From contig DOUV01000821.1 in the NCBI GenBank assembly GCA_003520455.1, positions 1-10,399 on the forward strand: a stretch of DNA of 10,399 bases. The letters are read 5' to 3'. Numbering within the stretch: position 1 is the first letter of the stretch; every line of letters begins with the position of its first letter. This document shows positions 7,424-10,399 of this stretch, in pieces. Origin of the DNA: Chloroflexota bacterium. GTDB lineage: Bacteria; Chloroflexota; Anaerolineae; Ardenticatenales; Ardenticatenaceae. The notes beneath the pieces are model-generated. The model did not search any database. It was not told the origin of the DNA and saw only the letters and a program-made list of their open reading frames with translations. The position numbers and the translations under genes are program-made.

Positions 7424-7479
7424 GAGGAGGTGACTCCTCCGGCTAGCGCCCCGGTCACGTCATCCCGCGGGGGGCGGGA
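7424..7479. repeat. Two short GC-rich hairpins
   Basis: GAGGAG-GTGA-CTCCTC (7424-7439) is a 6-bp stem with a GNRA-type tetraloop when read as plus-strand RNA. TCCCGC-GGGGG-GCGGGA (7463-7479) is a 6-bp stem with a 5-nt loop. They stand directly before the palindromic element at 7481 and may belong to the same structured region. Confidence 0.4.
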
Positions 7480-7480
7480 A

Positions 7481-7578
7481 CAGACTTCCGAAGTCTTGCT
7501 CGCGGCACGGGCCCGCCTCGATCACCTCGTCGGGGCGCGCTGTGGGCCAGCACGGTCCTACCAGACTTCGGAAGTCTG
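7481..7578. repeat. 98-bp element bounded by perfect 16-bp inverted repeats, each arm palindromic
   Basis: CAGACTTCCGAAGTCT (7481-7496) is the exact reverse complement of AGACTTCGGAAGTCTG (7563-7578). Each arm is itself a dyad, AGACTTC-S-GAAGTCT, with centres 81 bp apart. The 66 bp between are very GC-rich. The arrangement fits two operators for a dimeric regulator, a small non-autonomous mobile element, or a palindromic repeat family. No clear target-site duplication is visible, and no gene starts nearby on the plus strand. Confidence 0.55.
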
Positions 7579-7975
7579 ACGCCTTGACCGGCGCGCTAGG
7601 GCAGGAATGTTTCGCTGCTCCCCACTGATTGCAAACGCAACCTGCTGTCTGGGCGCGTCCGCCCTCGGCATGCAAGGAAGAAGGTGGGGAAAGGTTCGGA
7701 AGGTCCTTCCACTACAATGTCGGCGTCCCCACTGACCCGCGTTTCCTCAATTCCTCTCTCCACGAATGCCAAAGAAGATAGAAATAGGACTGTCATGGTC
7801 GAGACGTGAGCGAGGTTGGTAGTGAGTGCTCAGAGTGGGGTGGCACGCGTGTGTGAAACACAGGAACAATAGCGCAGAGATGCAGGGATGCGGGCCTTAA
7901 GCACGCTGTAGTGCGCATCGCCATGTTTCCGCGATCACACCCATCGCTTCATATACGTGAGTGTCCTGGATATTG

Positions 7976-8995
7976 TCATCCGCTGGCATTGTCCATCGCC
8001 GCGATCACCGCATCCGCAAACTCGCGCGTACTGGCCGTTCCGCCCAGGTCGCGCGTGCAGTGCGTGCCCTCCTCAAGGACCCGCCCAATGGCGCGCTCGA
8101 CGCGGTCGGCGGCTGTAAGCTCGCCCAGATGGCGCAACATCATCACGCCCGCCAGCGTCACCGCCGTGGGGTTGGCGACGCCCTTCCCAGCGATATCCGG
8201 GGCCGAGCCGTGAACCGCCTCGAAGACGGCCGCGCGCTCGCCAATATTGCCGCTGGGGGTCAGCCCCAGCCCGCCAACGAGCCCGGCCGCCAGGTCGGAG
8301 ATGATATCCCCGTAGAGATTCTCCATAACGAGTACGTCGAACTGCGTCGGATCGAGCACCAGGCGCATGCTCAGTGCGTCCACGATGACCTCGTCGTACT
8401 CGATCTCGGGATAGTCGCGGGCCAGCCGCCGCGCGCACTCCAGGAAGAGGCCGTCGCTCAGTTTCATGATATTGGCCTTGTGAACGGCCGTTACCTTCTT
8501 GCGCCCCTCGCGCCGCGCCAACTCGAAAGCATATTTCGCGATCCGGGTCGAGCCCTTCTCCGTGATGATCTTGAGGCTCTCGACCACTCCTGGCACCACA
8601 ATGTGCTCTATGCCGGAGTAGAGACCCTCGGTGTTCTCACGAACTACGACGAGATTGACTTCTCTGTAGCGCGTCTCCACGCCGGGCATGGTCCGTACGG
8701 GTCGGACGTTGGCGTACAGATCGAGGACCTGGCGCAATTGCACGTTGGCCGAGCGGAAGCCACTCCCAATCGGTGTGCTGATCGGCCCCTTGAGAGCCAC
8801 CCGGTTGCGAATGATCGAATCGATCGTCGCCTGCGGCAAGACCGTCCCGTAGCGGCCGATCGAATCGCCCCCGGCCTCGTGCACTTGCCAATCGATCTGC
8901 ACGCCAGTGGCATCAATCATGCGCCGTGCTGCGGCCGTCACCTCGGGGCCGATGCCATCGCCTGGAATCAGTGTAACGCGATAGGGTCCTCCCAT
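7976..8995 (-). CDS. icd: NAD-dependent isocitrate dehydrogenase (isocitrate/isopropylmalate dehydrogenase family)
   Basis: The protein has 339 residues, the short length of NAD-type enzymes. It should oxidatively decarboxylate isocitrate to 2-oxoglutarate in the TCA cycle, in the cytoplasm. Visible features are GDGIGPEV (12-19), RSANVQLR (81-88) with the Ser and Asn that contact the isocitrate gamma-carboxylate, NVRP (96-99), RENTEGLYSG (119-128), lysine K173 in HKAN, and metal ligands D206, D230 and D234. The cofactor loop HGSAPDI (262-268) has Asp267-Ile268, which select NAD+; NADP+ enzymes carry Lys-Tyr there. The Ser/Asn pair argues against isopropylmalate or homoisocitrate dehydrogenase. 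The ATG at 8995 has AAGGAG 9 nt upstream. It is divergent from the flavoprotein gene and stands alone. Substrate assignment is by motif only. Confidence 0.85.
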   Translation of the reverse strand: MGGPYRVTLIPGDGIGPEVTAAARRMIDATGVQIDWQVHEAGGDSIGRYGTVLPQATIDSIIRNRVALKGPISTPIGSGFRSANVQLRQVLDLYANVRPVRTMPGVETRYREVNLVVVRENTEGLYSGIEHIVVPGVVESLKIITEKGSTRIAKYAFELARREGRKKVTAVHKANIMKLSDGLFLECARRLARDYPEIEYDEVIVDALSMRLVLDPTQFDVLVMENLYGDIISDLAAGLVGGLGLTPSGNIGERAAVFEAVHGSAPDIAGKGVANPTAVTLAGVMMLRHLGELTAADRVERAIGRVLEEGTHCTRDLGGTASTREFADAVIAAMDNASG

Positions 8996-9057
8996 GGGTG
9001 TGTGCTCCTTATACAGCTCTTACCGGAGGGGCGACCGGAACTCCAGCCGCCCGTATC

Positions 9058-9063
9058 ATTATA
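9058..9063 (-). promoter_or_regulatory. Probable -10 box of the isocitrate dehydrogenase gene
   Basis: A perfect TATAAT on the minus strand lies about 62 bp upstream of the start codon. The expected -35 region reads CTGGCC or similar and is poor, so an activator may be needed or the box may be fortuitous. The predicted leader is about 55 nt and ends with AAGGAG. Confidence 0.45.
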
Positions 9064-9292
9064 CCCGGTCCACTCACACGGGCCAGACACGGTGAACGCA
9101 AAAGGACGAACGACCGGTTGTCGGCAACGGACCAGAGCCGGGTCTTCCCTCCGCCGAACCATGCTTATACAGCCGCCCATCACAGGTGCAGTCGCTCCTC
9201 ACGTCCCTCGAGCCTTTGAGGCGTTCAAAAGGCCGCGAATGGGACGCCGTACGCACGTCGCCATTGGCGCCGGCCGGTAACACATTGTCCCG

Positions 9293-9320
9293 TTGCGCCT
9301 CGGACGGGAAAAGGTATAAT
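9293..9320 (+). promoter_or_regulatory. Sigma-70 promoter of the flavoprotein-M20 unit
   Basis: TTGCGC (9293-9298) and a perfect TATAAT (9315-9320) are 16 bp apart. Transcription should start near 9327, giving a leader of about 44 nt before the GTG at 9371. Confidence 0.65.
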
Positions 9321-9370
9321 CCGGTGATCGCACTTCCTGCCGTCAACTGACGCATCTCAGGACTACGGTT

Positions 9371-9886
9371 GTGTCTGACTCCCACACGATCTTTCTCTTC
9401 GGAACCGGCGCCGGGAGTTGCCGCCGCCTCCCCGACCTCATCCGGAGGCTCCTGGCGCTCGATTTCACGGTCTACAGCGTGCTCACCCCCAACGTCGCGC
9501 TCGTCACGTCGCCCGAGCAGTTGATGGACATTCCCGGCAACCGGTGGATTCGAGACTATGGGCAACCGCCCCTCGACCGCTATCCCTTCGGCATGCTCCT
9601 CGTCGCACCCTGTACCTTCAACACCTTCAACAAGCTCGCCCACGGCATCGCCGACACCCTGGCGACCTCGATGATCGCCGATGGCCTCGGCGCCGGCTGC
9701 CCGGTGCTGATCGCCCCCGCCATGAACCACGGCCTCTGGGCCCACCCGCAGACAACCATCTCGCACGAACGGCTGCGCGCCTGGGGCTGCGAGATCGTCG
9801 GCCCCGCGATCACCGCGGACCAGGTGACGCTGGCACCCACCGACGCAATCGTGGAGGCGGTCGTCAGGAGGTGCCGCCATGCGTAG
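9371..9886 (+). CDS. HFCD-fold flavoprotein (phosphopantothenoylcysteine decarboxylase-like)
   Basis: The protein has 171 residues and resembles the flavin-binding decarboxylase domain of CoaC/Dfp and the lantibiotic enzyme EpiD. It has a glycine-rich N-terminal loop GTGAGS (11-16), the flavin motif APCTFNTFNKLAHGIAD (79-95), and the substrate-clamp motif PAMN (116-119) followed by a Trp. In CoaC a histidine about 12 residues before the APATANT-like motif is catalytic; here that stretch reads QPPLDRYPF and contains none. A standard peptidyl-cysteine decarboxylase role is therefore doubtful, though FMN binding is likely. GTG at 9371 is chosen because AGGA lies 8 nt upstream. The gene overlaps the M20 gene by 8 bp, so the two probably act on related substrates. 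It is not a bifunctional CoaBC: the synthetase half is absent. Confidence 0.8.
   Translation: MSDSHTIFLFGTGAGSCRRLPDLIRRLLALDFTVYSVLTPNVALVTSPEQLMDIPGNRWIRDYGQPPLDRYPFGMLLVAPCTFNTFNKLAHGIADTLATSMIADGLGAGCPVLIAPAMNHGLWAHPQTTISHERLRAWGCEIVGPAITADQVTLAPTDAIVEAVVRRCRHA
9866..9872 (+). promoter_or_regulatory. Ribosome-binding site inside the flavoprotein gene
   Basis: AGGAGGT lies 6 nt before the ATG at 9879, within the last codons of the flavoprotein gene. It is a full-strength Shine-Dalgarno sequence and fixes the M20 start codon despite the odd Arg-rich N-terminus that results. Confidence 0.85.
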
Positions 9887-10399
9887 AGACGCCCTGGTGG
9901 GTCGTCGCCCACCGGGCCGTCGCCCCGGACGAGCAGCCCTCCGCACAGCAGTCTGGCAGCGGCTCGCCGCGCGAGAGGACGAACTGGTCGCCCTCTGCCA
10001 GCAACTCGTCCGGATTCCCAGCGTCAACGGCGTCCATTTCGAGCAAGGGGTCGTCGACGCTGTTGCGGCCGCCTTGCGTGTCCTCGGCCTGGCGCCGGAG
10101 ATGCCCACCTTCGAGCCCGGCCGTCCGAATGTCGTGGCAACGCTGGGCACGGGGCGCGAGGGCCTCCTCTTCCTGGCCCACAGTGACACGGTGGCCGTGG
10201 GGGAGCCGGCACACTGGAGCGTTGACCCCTTCGGCGGTGAGATCCGTAACGGCCGGCTCTACGGTCGGGGCGCCTGCGACAACAAGGCCGGGCTGGCCGT
10301 CGCCGTCGTGCTGCTGGGCGTGCTGCGCGAGTTCGAGACCGAGCTGAGCGGGCGGGTCCTGCTGGCCTGCGTCCCTGACGAGGAGAGCGGCGCCACCGG
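9879..10399 (+). CDS. M20 family metallopeptidase or deacylase (ArgE/DapE/CPG2 type), 3' end outside window
   Basis: The first 173 codons are present. M20 enzymes are di-zinc hydrolases that cleave amide bonds of small N-acyl or peptide substrates. Visible residues are H101 and D103 in HSDTV, the bridging Asp D134 in GRGACDNKAG, and E168-E169 in DEES, which serve as general base and metal ligand. All expected catalytic residues within this part are intact. The SVDPFGGEIRNGRLYGRG stretch before D134 is typical of the family. The first 25 residues are Arg/Pro-rich and unusual, but the strong ribosome site supports this ATG; the family core begins around residue 26. It overlaps the flavoprotein gene by 8 bp, so translation is coupled. 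The substrate cannot be told: ArgE, DapE, CPG2 and dipeptidase roles remain open. The dimerisation domain lies beyond the window. Confidence 0.93.
   Translation, partial: MRRDALVGRRPPGRRPGRAALRTAVWQRLAAREDELVALCQQLVRIPSVNGVHFEQGVVDAVAAALRVLGLAPEMPTFEPGRPNVVATLGTGREGLLFLAHSDTVAVGEPAHWSVDPFGGEIRNGRLYGRGACDNKAGLAVAVVLLGVLREFETELSGRVLLACVPDEESGAT

Larger units (their letters stand above)
6639..7975. other. Long gene-free stretch with several dyads
   Basis: About 1.3 kb with no convincing coding region. Frames of 60-156 codons exist on both strands, but they begin at rare codons or lack ribosome sites and show no protein family character. Visible structures are a T7 run at 6831-6838 inside CCCAGG/CCTGGG arms, the dyad at 7079-7091, hairpins at 7424-7479, the paired palindromes at 7481-7578 and GGAAGG-T-CCTTCC at 7698-7710. 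No clear terminator was seen for the isocitrate dehydrogenase gene ending at 7976. Confidence 0.6.
9000..9370. other. Divergent intergenic region between icd and the flavoprotein gene
   Basis: About 370 bp with outward-facing promoter elements for the two flanking genes, described separately. The string TTATACAGC occurs twice (near 9009 and 9165), the first next to the icd ribosome site. No operator symmetry or RNA gene was recognised between the promoters. Confidence 0.55.

Noticed and set aside
7109..7579. A 156-codon plus-strand frame running into the palindromic element
   Set aside because: It starts at TTG without a ribosome site, and its end is built from the hairpins and palindromes, so coding is unlikely.
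7837..7849. GGGGTGGCACGCG, resembling the T-box antiterminator motif GGGTGGNACCGCG
   Set aside because: One base of the core is missing, no paired terminator follows, and no plus-strand gene lies downstream for over a kilobase.
7961..9280. A 439-codon plus-strand frame opposite the isocitrate dehydrogenase gene
   Set aside because: All but its last part is antisense to a gene with intact catalytic motifs, and the composition is that of a shadow frame.
9074..10347. Long frames of 371 codons (minus) and 309 codons (plus) over the flavoprotein and M20 genes
   Set aside because: Both overlap genes with clear domain motifs and strong ribosome sites in another frame, and neither shows recognisable motifs.

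Overview
The window reads as chromosomal DNA of a GC-rich bacterium. The ClpC sequence, the DUF5317 membrane protein and the NAD-type isocitrate dehydrogenase point to the Chloroflexota, perhaps Thermomicrobia. That placement is a judgement from sequence impression, with no phylogeny behind it.

Layout. Positions 1-720 hold a small two-helix membrane protein on the minus strand (115-510) with its own promoter, then the intrinsic terminator of the next gene. Positions 742-3222 (minus) encode ClpC, the Hsp100 unfoldase of the ClpCP protease. Upstream of it is a consensus sigma-70 promoter (TTGACA-N16-TATAAT), and next to that a nearly perfect CIRCE operator, so clpC should be under HrcA heat-shock control. 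Positions 3408-3787 hold no convincing gene but one compact foldable segment. Positions 3788-5724 (minus) form a two-gene, translationally coupled unit: a membrane-anchored HD-GYP cyclic-di-GMP phosphodiesterase followed by a DUF5317 membrane protein.

Positions 5725-7975 are about 2.25 kb with almost no coding capacity. This island carries a 93-bp MITE-like inverted repeat, and a 33-codon membrane peptide gene with a very good promoter whose Shine-Dalgarno sequence lies inside a long leader hairpin. It also carries a 98-bp element bounded by perfect 16-bp inverted repeats whose arms are themselves palindromes, preceded by two further hairpins.

Positions 7976-8995 (minus) encode an NAD-type isocitrate dehydrogenase. 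It is divergent from a plus-strand unit at 9371-10399: an HFCD-fold flavoprotein that appears to lack the usual catalytic histidine, overlapping by 8 bp an M20 metallopeptidase or deacylase that runs off the window.

No tRNA, rRNA, CRISPR array, transposase or phage gene was seen. The best candidates for something undescribed are the small peptide gene with its masked ribosome-binding site (6391-6638) and the palindromic element at 7481-7578.
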